Shown here: positions 12,144-22,207 of the stretch, one piece after another
Position numbering within the stretch: the first letter of the stretch is position 1
How the letters are laid out: each line of letters starts with the position of its first letter
NCBI GenBank assembly: GCA_014529385.2
Contig: CM043965.1
Span: forward strand, 15,994,912-16,058,911
Reading direction: 5' to 3'
Length of the DNA: 64,000 nucleotides
Source: Adiantum capillus-veneris
Lineage: Eukaryota; Streptophyta; Polypodiopsida; Polypodiales; Pteridaceae
Made by a program: the position numbers and the translations under genes
Notes under the pieces: generated by a model
What the model saw: the letters and a program-made list of their open reading frames with translations, nothing else
The model's database searches: none
Told to the model about the DNA's origin: nothing

Positions 12144-12967
12144 TGTCATAAAATCTAATATCTAACCAACCCAAATGATTTTATCATATTAAACTAATCA
12201 TTTAATATGGAATAATAGATGGGAAAAAGGGTTAGAATATAGACATGTGCTTACGGATCTATCTCAACACAGGGCCAATGGTTAAGGGGTCCAAATGAGA
12301 GATGATCTTTCAAAGAGCAAGACTAGCTAATGGAGCGTAAAGACCTTAGGGTTAGCTTCATTAAAGACCTCCAAAGGTTAGTGTTAAAATTACTTTGACC
12401 TTAGGTAAGCTAGGGTTGTGCTTGAGGTGGGAACTTGGCCCAAGCTTGAGGTGCATGTTGTGCTTGCTGACTAAGGTGCTTGTCGTGCTTGCTAACTAAG
12501 GTGCTTGAGGTGCTTAATGACTAAGGTTCTAAGGTGCTCCATGACTAAGGTGCTTGAGGGTAAAGTGTTCAAAAAGTAAAATCATATCCCGACTCATGAG
12601 GGGGTGAGCCCTCTTTGTACGAGCTAGAGAGAGAACACACACACCCTCACATAAGTCAAGCTTGGTACAAAGAAAGCAAATAGGGCACTTTTCAAGCTCC
12701 TCCTCTCATAGTGTGCCTAAAGTCTATTGGTTGGCCTCCCAAGGGGTCCAATGATATTTAGTTACTTTAATTAATTGTTTATGCATTTATCAAGTCCTCT
12801 CTCTCAAAGGGGAAAGGGGGACACTTGTCCCAAGGCTAGCATGCTTGCTTGATATGCACTCTATATGTGATTGGCCAGGCTTACAGGGGTCCAAGGATCT
12901 TCCACGTTGAGCTAGAAGAGGGGGTCAACCAAAAAAAGAAGGGGGCTAGCTTGGGGGGCTATACTCT

Positions 12968-13055
<88 letters not shown>

Positions 13056-13560
13056 GGTGTGAAGTGCAAAGTAAAAGAGCTCCATCTCCTTCTCCAAGCT
13101 AGTAGAGAAGTTGAGAGCCTACAGCAACACTCTTGGCTATGGAATGTAAATCCAACCAAGAGCCATGCTTCAATGCTTAATCTTGTCATCTTCTCCATCT
13201 TCATTACTATGCTATTATGTATGCTAGCAAGAAGAGTGATGATAAGTGAGGAACGATTTATTTCTCCTATGAATGTTTCTTCTTCCTCTTCCCTACCCTC
13301 ATTCCCCCCTAGCTCTCTCCACCTTTGAAGGTGTTTGAGACTTTGGGACTGAGACTGGGGATAGTTAATGCTTTTTACAAAGTCTATGTTATGCTCATGA
13401 TGCATGAAGTTTTCCATCTTCATTGCATCACCTAGGTCGCAAGGAACACAAAGATTGTATTGTACCAAGTCTCTGTTGATGGGAGAATCTATAATACAAA
13501 GGCCTATTGGAGGGGGGACCGGCTCCACATAAATCCGGTCGTCAACTGTTGTCAAGTTCT
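12144..13560 (+). repeat. 3' LTR of element B (3' end missing)
   Basis: It starts TGTCATAAAATC after the polypurine tract and matches the C and E LTRs over scattered blocks. It contains a (CT)n tract and the 5' LTR-like segment from 13166 on. Homology to the B 5' LTR stops near 13555-13570, so about 200 bp are missing at its end. Confidence 0.78.
12973..13053. repeat. (CT)n microsatellite, 81 bp
   Basis: About 40 uninterrupted CT units inside the B 3' LTR. It produces spurious Ser-Leu open frames. Confidence 0.97.
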
Positions 13561-13565
13561 CAAGG

Positions 13566-14107
13566 CTATGTTTGTAGTCCCAAGGTGAGGTCTTCCCATA
13601 GATTCCCATCAATTTTAGTTACAATGCTAAGTCCAGCACCACCATCAAGGATTCCCTTCACAGTTAATTCCTTGGTAGTGATTGGTATGGTCGCATTGAA
13701 TTTGTCGCCTTCAAAGTATTGTCCCAACTTGTTAACATGTATTTCAACAATAGATTTCTCATTTAGGTTGGGTTGTGGATCTAAGTGTTTCTCCTCTATT
13801 GGCACCTCACTAGCTCCATCCATATGTACAAATTGTGGTAGCCCGACATTCAATCTCCATTGAGGAAAGCTCGAAGAGCTAAGAATAGCTCAAGGTCTCC
13901 ATATAGTTTAGACATGATGGTGGTTCTAACTTTTGACGCCATGAAATCCATCAATTTGGCAATACTTAATGGCACTTTTTTGGGATTCAATCCCTTGACA
14001 TGGGGAAGATGGGATCTCCATTCTTCGATAGGGTCAGGTAATCCCTCTGTAAACATTCTCTTCAATAAGAAGGGAGTACTACCAGTTCCCAATGACTTAA
14101 AGTCACT
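13566..14107 (-). pseudogene. protease region of element A2
   Basis: Minus-strand frames join into MFTEGLPDPIEEWR, then VPLSIAKLMDF, then a retropepsin-like core with TTKELTVKGILDGGAG near 13660. The active-site triplet is DGG where most families have D-S/T-G. One stop separates the two halves (about 13850). Retropepsins mature the Gag-Pol polyprotein. The frame continues the gag frame that resumes at 22208, on the other side of C. Confidence 0.68.
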
Positions 14108-14112
14108 TTATT
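14108..14112. repeat. Left target-site duplication of C
   Basis: TTATT directly before the C 5' LTR; the same five bases follow its 3' LTR at 22203-22207. Confidence 0.88.
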
Positions 14113-14489
14113 TGTCATAATAATCAATATCTACTTCTCCTAGATTCTTTTCTCATGTTAAACTGATCATTTAATATGGGGAAGTGCCAGGGGAGAAAAA
14201 GCTAGAATATTCGTTAAGCTAGAAAACCGGCCACAGTAGGAATCCAAAGGAGGGAAAATAGGGATCCAAAGGGGGGGCCATCTGCAAAAGATCCATGTGC
14301 AACAATGGGCTAAAAAGACCCTAAGGTTCAGCCCATTAAGACTTCCAAAATGCTAAGGTTCCAAAATTCAAAGGTTGTGTCCAAAGGTCAACCATAGGGG
14401 AATTGGATGCTTTGTGTTGTCCAAAAAAGTCTTTGCACATCCCTACATAGGAGGGGGCGAGCCTAGCATGTAGAGGATGAGAGAAAAAG

Positions 14490-14523
<34 letters not shown>

Positions 14524-15563
14524 GCTCCCTTTACACAAAAGAAATGACAGACACATGTCAGCTCCCTAGGCCAGATGCCCACAAGGTGTACCCAATTCCT
14601 ATTGGATGGCCTTGGAGGTGGACCAATGAGAATTAGGCTAGAGTAAATCTACTTTAATTAGTTTAAAAACACTTAATAAAAGAACCAATGAGAATTAAGT
14701 CCTCTAGAAGACTATTGGACAGTCTCCCAAGGGGTCCAATGAGCATTCAGCAACCCAATGGCTTGCGTGATTCCTATTGGCCAGGAGGCAAAGGGGTCCA
14801 ATGAGAGTTTAGTTCAATTATTAGATTACCTAAAGCTCTCACAAAAGGGGAAAGGGGGACACATGTCAGAAGGCTATCACTTATGTTGCTTAATATTCAT
14901 TGGCTAGCCCTGGGGAGAGCTCATCACCTACTCCAAGCTTGTGAGATAGAAGCCTACATCGACACACTCTTGGCATGTGGATGCAAATCCAACCAAGAGC
15001 CAAGCTTTAATGCATGCTCATCTCCTCTACCATGCTAATTACTAAGCTAAGCTATGCTAAAATGAGTGATTATGTGAGGAGATGTACATCTTTCTCGTAA
15101 GATACTCCTTCTTCCTCTCAACCTACTCTCATACCCTGCTAGCTCTCACCATCTTCGAAGGTGTGTGAGGTCTTGGGTCTGAGACCGGGGATAATTGATG
15201 TTGTATTTGCTAAGTGTTTTGCTTAGTGCATGAAGCTTTCATCTTCATTGCACTAGCTAGTCTTGAAGGAACACAAAGAATTGTATTGTACAATGTCTCT
15301 CTTGATGGGAGAAACCATAATACAAAGCCTTTTGGAGGGGGGACCGGCTCCATCCAAATCCGGTCCTCAACTGTTGTCAATAGCTTAATTTCTCTCTCTT
15401 TTGAAAGTATTGTTCATGCTATCTAACTAGGTGTTATGCTTTTTGTTGCTCTCTCCACCCAAGCACTCTTGTAATTCTCATTAGGAATCTATTCTAATGA
15501 AATGCCCACTATGTTCATGCTAATTTCCGCTACACACAAGTTTTTAGGCCATTAAATGTTACA
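14113..15563 (+). repeat. 5' LTR of element C
   Basis: Starts TGTCATAATAATC and ends ATGTTACA next to the primer site; 1451 bp. It includes a (CA)n tract at 14494-14520. It holds a block of about 90 bp (CTAGAATATTCG...) missing from the 3' LTR and lacks one of about 180 bp that the 3' LTR has at about 21405-21550. Confidence 0.92.
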
Positions 15564-15564
15564 T

Positions 15565-15576
15565 TGGTATCAGAGC
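15565..15576 (+). promoter_or_regulatory. Primer binding site, initiator tRNA-Met type (C)
   Basis: TGGTATCAGAGC one base after the LTR end. Confidence 0.88.
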
Positions 15577-15964
15577 ACAAGGTTCTCTTTTCTTGCTCAA
15601 GAAGGGAGGTCCTCAAGCTAGCTATAAATGGTTGGTATTATTAATTGCCTGTGAGTAAGTAGAATAGGGATTTTTCAGCCTTGCAGTGCGCCTGCCTTCG
15701 TGCAATTAACGGGGCATCATCGTCGAGACCTATGGTCTTAATAGTGGAGTCCTATGGGGTTTGCCTACGGCTTAACCACTATTGAGCTATTAGAAGCTTG
15801 ACAGGAGCCGGTGCTGTTTTGGTGTTGAAAGACGCTCTCTTCTATTCCTTGCAATTAATGGTATTCGAGCCACGGGTACAGTAGCTTGAGTGCTTTTTCT
15901 AAAGGGGTAAAGAGGAGTAGCAACTAGGGCTTGAAGTGCCAAAGTACACCTAAAAGTTGTTAGA

Positions 15965-17480
15965 ATGGCTGACAATAGTAAAGAGAGTGAAATTAATGTT
16001 GATAACTTTGATTTTGCTAATGAGCAAGCTACTAATGATGCTCCGATGCTTGTTAACTATCTTGTTTCTAGGCTTCAACAAGCCATGGGCATTCCATCTC
16101 TCCAAAGTGAAGTGCAACGGCAGCTCCGTGCTCACACGATTCTCCAAGATCATCACCATGACAAGAGAACACCTAGGAAGCCTCCTTGTGAGACTCCCAA
16201 AAGAGGTCTCTCTCCGATTCGGGAAGAAGAAGAGAAACCATACGAAGGGCTCAAGAATTTACTTCTTGATGATGCATCTCCTTCCCAAAGGAAAACTCAA
16301 GAGCCTCCACCAAAGGCATGAGTGAGTCTCCCGCCACCTCGGCAGAGATGGCTCCACGAAGACGGCGGGCTAAACGCTCTCCATCACCACCAAAGCGGAG
16401 AAGACCATCACACTCTTCTCCACACCATAATTCAAAGAGGGATTATAAAAATCAAGAGAAGAAAAAGGCGAGAAAGAGGACACCCTCTTCTCCATCTTCT
16501 TCATCCTCTTCCTCTTATGAAAGTGATGGTGAAGACGATGAAGATCAAGACAAGAAAAAGGCGAGAAAGAGGTCACCCTCTTCTCCACCTTCTTCAAATT
16601 CTTCACCTTCTGAAGAAACTGATGGTGCAACCATTGAACCATCAAAAATAAGAGGCCATAGGAAATCCTATGCCGCATGGAAGAGGTCATCCAAGCTGAA
16701 GAAATTCAAAGAGGGAGGAAAGAGCATCTCTTTCCTTACCTATGATGGCACCTTTGGTGCTACGGACAAAGTCTTGGCCTTTATCCAACAGTTTGATGCG
16801 GCATTTGGAGATGACGGCTTCACGGAGTCCTCTAAGCTACGCCATGTAGCTATGCACTTTCAAAAGTCCGCCAGGCAATGGTGGTCTAGCCTACGAGCCA
16901 ACGATGAAGCTCCACGAACATGGAAATCTTTAATAGATTCCATTATGAAGCAGTTTTTGGCCACCGATGCCAAAGAAAAAGTACTCACCGAATGGTGAAG
17001 CTTAAAGCTCTCTCCCTATGAATGCATCCACAAATATGTAGGCAAGTTTTGGGACCTACAACTCAAAGCACTGTCTTCAAAAAGTTGGATTTTGGAGAGC
17101 AAAAGCAACAATTTTGTGCGAGATTAACCGAAGAAATGGCGGAGTATGTCAACTTCCAAAGGCCACGTACCATATCGGCAGTAATACACCATACTATGGT
17201 GGCCTCTCGAATCAATTTCCAAACGGGGGCTAAAAGAAATAATAAGCCCACGAAAAACAAGGGTTCCAACGAGCCTAAGGGGAAGGACAATATCCAAAAG
17301 TCTACTAAGGTCAACTCCAACAAAGCTAAAGAGAAGGGAGTTTACAAAGGTAAAAACAAACTCTCTCCTGAAGAGCTTGAGCGTTATCGCAAGGATAACC
17401 GGTGTTTCAAGTGCAGTGAACAAGGGCATGCGTACCGCACTTGTCCCCAAAAGAACAACCACCAAGATCCTCCTAGAGCT
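15965..17480 (+). pseudogene. gag of element C (capsid and zinc knuckle)
   Basis: The start MADNSKESEINVD matches E and B. The first frame ends at 16321; the next begins in another frame with a 4-base overlap and continues a Ser/Arg/Lys-rich linker (KKKARKR ... SSPSSS). The capsid core follows (TYDGTFGATDKV, ARQWWSSLR), until a TGA at 16996-16998 where E reads on. A one-base loss near 17072 shifts the frame again. The nucleocapsid knuckle [14 protein letters not shown] (17402-17443) is intact. Gag would assemble the RNA-containing particle; the basic linker may bind nucleic acid (inference). Confidence 0.85.
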
Positions 17481-17544
17481 TCCTTGGTTGAAATCCAAGA
17501 GGAGGAGACTCACCAAACTCATCACAAAGGATCTCCTCTATGCC

Positions 17545-18917
17545 ATGCTTGGGGAAAGGTAAGAGAACATAATGCTTTTATTCTCTTTGACCCTGGTTAT
17601 ACTCACAATTTTATATCTATAGAGTTCGCCACCAAGCTAGGCATACAAGCTTACGAGATGGGAGATGTCCTACCCGCAGACATTGCTTTCAAGGGGCAAG
17701 AAGCTTCAGTCACTCCCTTAATCGGGAAATTGAGGCTTCATGTCCAAGGCTATGTGGACAAAGAGGACTTCTTTATCTCTCCTCTCAAGCATGAGGATGT
17801 AATCCTAGGGGCACCATGGTTTGATTGCCTGGCTGCCAATGTTAAATTCCCTGAAAGTAGAATCTCCTTTAAGTTTAGGGAAAAAGACATGTATATAAAT
17901 GCTAAGGAAATGGGTAACACTATCCCCATTGTACATACACCAGCTTTCAACAAGTCAATAAAGAGCTCTATTTCCGTGTACATGATTTTTGTTAAAGATT
18001 CTCAAAATGAACCTAATGCTTTAGCAAAAGAAAATAAAAGCAACCAAAAGGAATTAAAGTTATCCAATTTTCTCAAGGGGTTTCAAGATGTTTTTATTGA
18101 CGACATCCCTTGTGAGCTACCTCCTAAACGAGGTAATGATGACCATGCAATTGAACTTCTTCCAGGAAGTTCACCGCCTAACAAACCTCCTTATAGAGTT
18201 TCTCAAGCTCAACAAGAGGAGATTCTGCGGCAAGTGCATGAGTTAGTTGAGAAAGGCATGGTTAGGCCTAGATCATCTCCATTTTTCTCACCTGTGCTAT
18301 TAGTGCAAAAGAAAGACGGCACATATCGTATGTGTGTCGACTATAGAGCACTAAATAGGATCACTATCAAGAATAGGTTTCCCGTTCCACGGGTAGAAGA
18401 CCTATTTGATAAGCTACAAGGATTGACCTACTTCAGTAGGATTGACCTAAAAAGTGGCTATCATCAAATAAGGATAGTTGATCAGGACATTGCAAAGACC
18501 GCATTTCGCAACACATTTGGTCTTTATGAATACATTGTCATGCCTTTTGGCTTGACCAATGAACTAGCCACATTCAACCGCTTGATATAGAAGCTGTTCA
18601 GGCGTCATCGAACCTTCACTGGAGTGTTCTTTGATGATATTATCATCTACTCTAATTCATTAGACGAACACAAGCAACAACTCCAGGTAATATTTCATGT
18701 TTTGAGAGAGAATAAACTTTATGTTAATCGAAAGAAAAGTGAATTTTTCTTGCAAGAAATTCAGTATTTAGGTCACATTATCTCTCAAGATGGCATCCAA
18801 ATGGATCCATCGAAGCTATAGGTAATAAAAGGATGGCCTAAACCAAGGAATCTTCATGAACTAAGAAGCTTTATAGGTATGTGTGCATACTATAGACGCT
18901 TCATAGAAAAGTTCTCA
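17545..18917 (+). pseudogene. protease and reverse transcriptase of element C
   Basis: The protease motif reads [13 protein letters not shown] (D-P-G, as also seen in E), followed by [11 protein letters not shown] starts at about 18180 with [41 protein letters not shown] and [12 protein letters not shown] at 18588-18590 breaks the fingers/palm. The catalytic box FFDDIIIYS and the thumb (QYLGHIISQDG) follow at 18624-18821. At about 18918 the sequence jumps from the connection (FIEKFSQ) to a point after RNase H, so roughly 500 bp found in E are missing. Confidence 0.87.
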
Positions 18918-20392
18918 CAAAGCAACTCACAATGATCTATCTTCAATGATAGTGAGTATGCTATTGATCTCGAATTTAGAGATGTGATTTCAACCCTTTC
19001 ATAGGGAAGAAAGAAGAACCATTTACTTTACAAGATGGTTATCTTCTCTACGGCAATAGACTATGTGTTACTAACTCACTACGTGAGAAAGTAATGTATG
19101 AATCGCATGCTCCACCTTATGCGGGGCATAGAGGGATTGAGTCTACCTTAAAGGGAATTAAAACATATTTCTATTGGCCTACCATGAAAGTGAACATACA
19201 AGAATATGTTTCTAAATGTGTGGCATGCCAAAAGACAAAATTTGATAGAGGGAAGCAACTTGGATTGCTTCAACCCTTGCCAAGCCCTAATTCACCATGG
19301 GAGAGCATACCCATGGATTTTATCTTTGGATTGCCTAAGTCTATCCATGGGAATACGGGAATATGGACGATAGTAGAGAGGTTCAGTAAACAAGCTCATT
19401 TTATACCTGTCAAAAAGACTATCAAAGCCCATCAAATGGCAACCCTCTTCATTTCACAAATTTTCAAGTACCATGGCTTGCCAATGTCCATAGTGTCGGA
19501 TAGAGATCCTAGAATGACCAGTAATTTTTGGAAGGGTCTCTTTGAGAATTTAGGGACGAGGCTAAACTTCTCTTTGGCCTATCATCCACAAACGGATGGC
19601 CAAAGTGAAATAGCTAACCTAACAATTCTCGATCTACTAAAAGCCTATGTAACATAAGTAGATCAAAGATCCCAATGGGAGAAGTACTTACCCTTAGTGG
19701 AGTATGCTTACAATAACACTGTCCATACCTCCACGGGAAAAGCACCTTTCGAGGTAATTGAGGGAAGATCAAAAAGTCCCTTGCTACTTAAGGTACATGG
19801 GAAGATCTTCGCTACAGATGAGTATAGCCACCTACAAGAATCTTTTCAAAAGATTAAGGATGTTATCTCTATCTCACAGCAAAGGCAAAAGGCTACTGCT
19901 GACAAGCACATAAGAGCCCAATCCTTTAAAGAAAATTATTGGGTCTTATTAAAGTTTCCAAAGGCTCGATTAAGGCACACAACCTGCAAGAATCCTACGG
20001 AACACCAAAAGTATTATGCTAAACTAGCAAAAAGGCACTATGGTCCCTTCCAGATTATTAGGCCAATCAATGAGATGGCCTATCAACTCAAGTTGCCCAA
20101 GCATTGGCTCATACACAATGCTTTCTATGTGAGCCTATTAAAGCCTTACGAAGGAGAGCCACCTCAAGAACCAACTATTGAAGACCCACCGGAGATCGAG
20201 GACCAAGAGGAGGTGCTGCAGCCCGAGTTCATTCTCCGACATGAAGACAAGGTATTAAGAGGCAGTAAGACTATCCGACGATATCTGATTAGGTTTAAGA
20301 ATTACCCTTTTGAAGATGCTAGATGGATGCAAGGCATACAATTAAAGAATAACCTAAACCTTGTCAATGCTTCCAATGCTTCCCAAGAGTAA
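18918..20392 (+). pseudogene. integrase and chromodomain-like tail of element C
   Basis: The HHCC zinc domain (APPYAGHRGIE ... CVACQKTKFDRG) starts at 19094. The catalytic core has IPMDFIFGLP, SDRDPRMTSNFW and YHPQTDGQSE, giving D, D and E. A TAA at 19655-19657 lies where E has GAA. The frame then runs from 19697 to 20392. The end (RRYLIRFKNYPFEDARW) resembles the YLVKWKGY...W pattern of chromodomains, with F in place of the first W. Chromodomains steer integration to modified histones in chromoviruses (established for the group). Confidence 0.86.
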
Positions 20393-20709
20393 GCAAATGT
20401 ACAAAATGTTAAAAATAAACAAAGTTTTTGTCTTATAAGACTCTCTTTTTATTTATTGTGCACCAAAATGAAGTAGTATGCATGCTTAGATCAAGTTTGC
20501 GGAGACGACGTCTCCCAAACACCAAGTAGAGCTTCTCACTCTACTATGGAAGATTGATAGGACTAATGTGCAGACATGCTTGCGGCAGCCTCAGGCTCTT
20601 AAGCACCAAATGGACTAGTCATCCATTGAGGAATAATTTCGTAGGGTAACATAGGGATCCTCTACCCACTAAGAAAAGGACTCATGAATATGCTTTATCT
20701 TCTCTACAC
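20393..20709 (+). other. Untranslated 3' region of element C
   Basis: Between the integrase stop and the hairpin there is no coding frame. The stretch matches the corresponding regions of B (11815-12105) and E (60719-61034) closely, so it is part of the element. Confidence 0.7.
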
Positions 20710-20747
20710 CATAGTCGAGGACGACTATGATTTCAAGAGAGAGGTAA
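20710..20747 (+). promoter_or_regulatory. Hairpin and polypurine tract of C
   Basis: CATAGTCG-AGGA-CGACTATG forms an 8-bp stem with a 4-base loop (20710-20729); AAGAGAGAGG follows directly before the 3' LTR. Confidence 0.78.
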
Positions 20748-21042
20748 TTTCATAATAATCAATATCTAATTCTCCTAAATTCCTTTCTCATTTTAAACTG
20801 ATCATTTAATATGGGGAAGTGCCAGGGGGGCCATCTGCAAAAGAGCCATGTGCAACAATGGGATAAAAAGACCCTAAGGTTCAGCCCATTAAGACTTCCA
20901 AAATGCTAAGGTTCCACAATTCAAAGGTTGTGTCCAAAGGTCAACCATAGGGGAATTGGATGCTTTGTGTTGTCCAAAAAAGTCTTTGCACATCCCTACA
21001 TAGGAGGGGGCGAGCCTTGCATGTAGAGGATGAGAGAAAAAG

Positions 21043-21076
<34 letters not shown>

Positions 21077-22202
21077 GCTCCCTTTACACAAAAGAAATGA
21101 CAGACACATGTCAGCTCCCTAGGCTTTAATTAAATCTACTTTAATTAGTTTAAAAACACTTAATAAAAGAACCAATGAGAATTAAGTCCTCTAGAAGACT
21201 ATTGGACAGTCTCCCAAGGGGTCCAATGAGCATTCAGCAGCCCAATGGCTTGCCTGATTCCTATTGGCCAGGAAGCAAAGGGGTCCAATGAGACTTTAGT
21301 TCAATTATTAAATTACCTAAAGCTCTCACAAAAGGGGAAAGGGGGACACATGTCAGAAGGCTATCACTTATGTTGCTTAATATTCATTGGCTAGCCCTGG
21401 GGAGGTCCAATGGGAGGATAGCAAGAGCAATTAGCAAGAGGGCTCGCCCAAGAGAGAGAGGGGGCTGATTTTTGCAAGGCATTATCACACACACACTCTC
21501 ACACAGTCTATGTGAGAAGCAAGAAAAATACTATCTCTTCCCAAGCTTTAATGGAGAGCTCATCACCTACTCCAAGCTTGTGAGATAGAAGCCTACATCG
21601 ACACACTCTTGGCATGTGGATGCAAATCCAACCAAGAGCCAAGCTTTAATGCATGCTCATCTCCTCTACCATGCTAATTACTAAGCTAAGCTATGCTAAA
21701 ATGAGTGATTATGTGAGGAGATGTACATCTTTCTCGTAAGATACTCCTTCTTCCTCTCAACCTACTCTCATACCCTGCTAGCTCTCACCATCTTCGAAGG
21801 TGTGTGAGGTCTTGGGTCTGAGACCGGGGATAATTGATTTTGTGTTTGCTAAGTGTTTTGCTTAGTGCATGAAGCTTTCATCTTCATTGCACTAGCTAGT
21901 CTTGAAGGAATACAAAGAATTGTATTGTACAATGTCTCTCTTGATGGGAGAAACCATAATACAAAGCCTTTTGGAGGGGGGACCGTCTCCATGCAAATCC
22001 GGTCCTCAACTGTTGTCAATAGCTTAATTTCTCTCTCTTTTGAAAGTATTGTTCATGCTATCTAACTAGGTGTTATGCTTTTTGTTGCTCGCTCCACCCA
22101 AGCACTCTTGTAATTCTCATTAGGAATCTATTCTAATGAAATGCCCACTATGTTCATGCTAATTTTCGCTACACACAAGTTTTTAGGCCATTAAATGTTA
22201 CA
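20748..22202 (+). repeat. 3' LTR of element C
   Basis: 1455 bp; it begins TTTCATAATAATC, the first TG having become TT, and ends ATGTTACA before the TTATT duplication. It is nearly identical to the 5' LTR outside three indels. Confidence 0.92.
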
Positions 22203-22207
22203 TTATT
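22203..22207. repeat. Right target-site duplication of C
   Basis: TTATT, identical to 14108-14112. Confidence 0.88.

Larger units (their letters stand above)
5934..13560 (+). mobile_element. LTR retrotransposon B (chromovirus-like Ty3/gypsy), degenerate
   Basis: A plus-strand element of the same family as C and E: truncated 5' LTR, initiator-Met primer site, gag, protease, RT, RNase H, integrase, chromodomain-like tail, hairpin plus polypurine tract and a 3' LTR. Its 5' LTR lacks its beginning because element A sits there, and its 3' LTR is cut off about 13555-13570, where minus-strand A2 sequence begins. It is the most decayed of the three copies. Confidence 0.88.
14113..22202 (+). mobile_element. 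LTR retrotransposon C (chromovirus-like Ty3/gypsy), complete ends
   Basis: An 8.1-kb insertion with two LTRs of about 1.45 kb, an initiator-Met primer site, gag-pol, a hairpin and polypurine tract, and a TTATT duplication. It lies in A2. The coding part carries a frameshift near 16310, a stop at 16996-16998, a 1-bp deletion near 17072, a stop at 18588-18590, a deletion near 18918 and a stop at 19655-19657, so it could move only with proteins supplied by another copy. The LTRs are very alike apart from indels, which points to a fairly recent insertion. Confidence 0.93.

Noticed and set aside
12849-13328. 159-codon plus-strand open frame with a long Ser-Leu run
   Set aside because: It is the translation of a (CT)n microsatellite inside the B LTR.
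14336-14521. Open frames with Cys-Val runs in the C LTRs (also 20889-21074)
   Set aside because: They come from the (CA)n tract of the LTR read on the minus strand.
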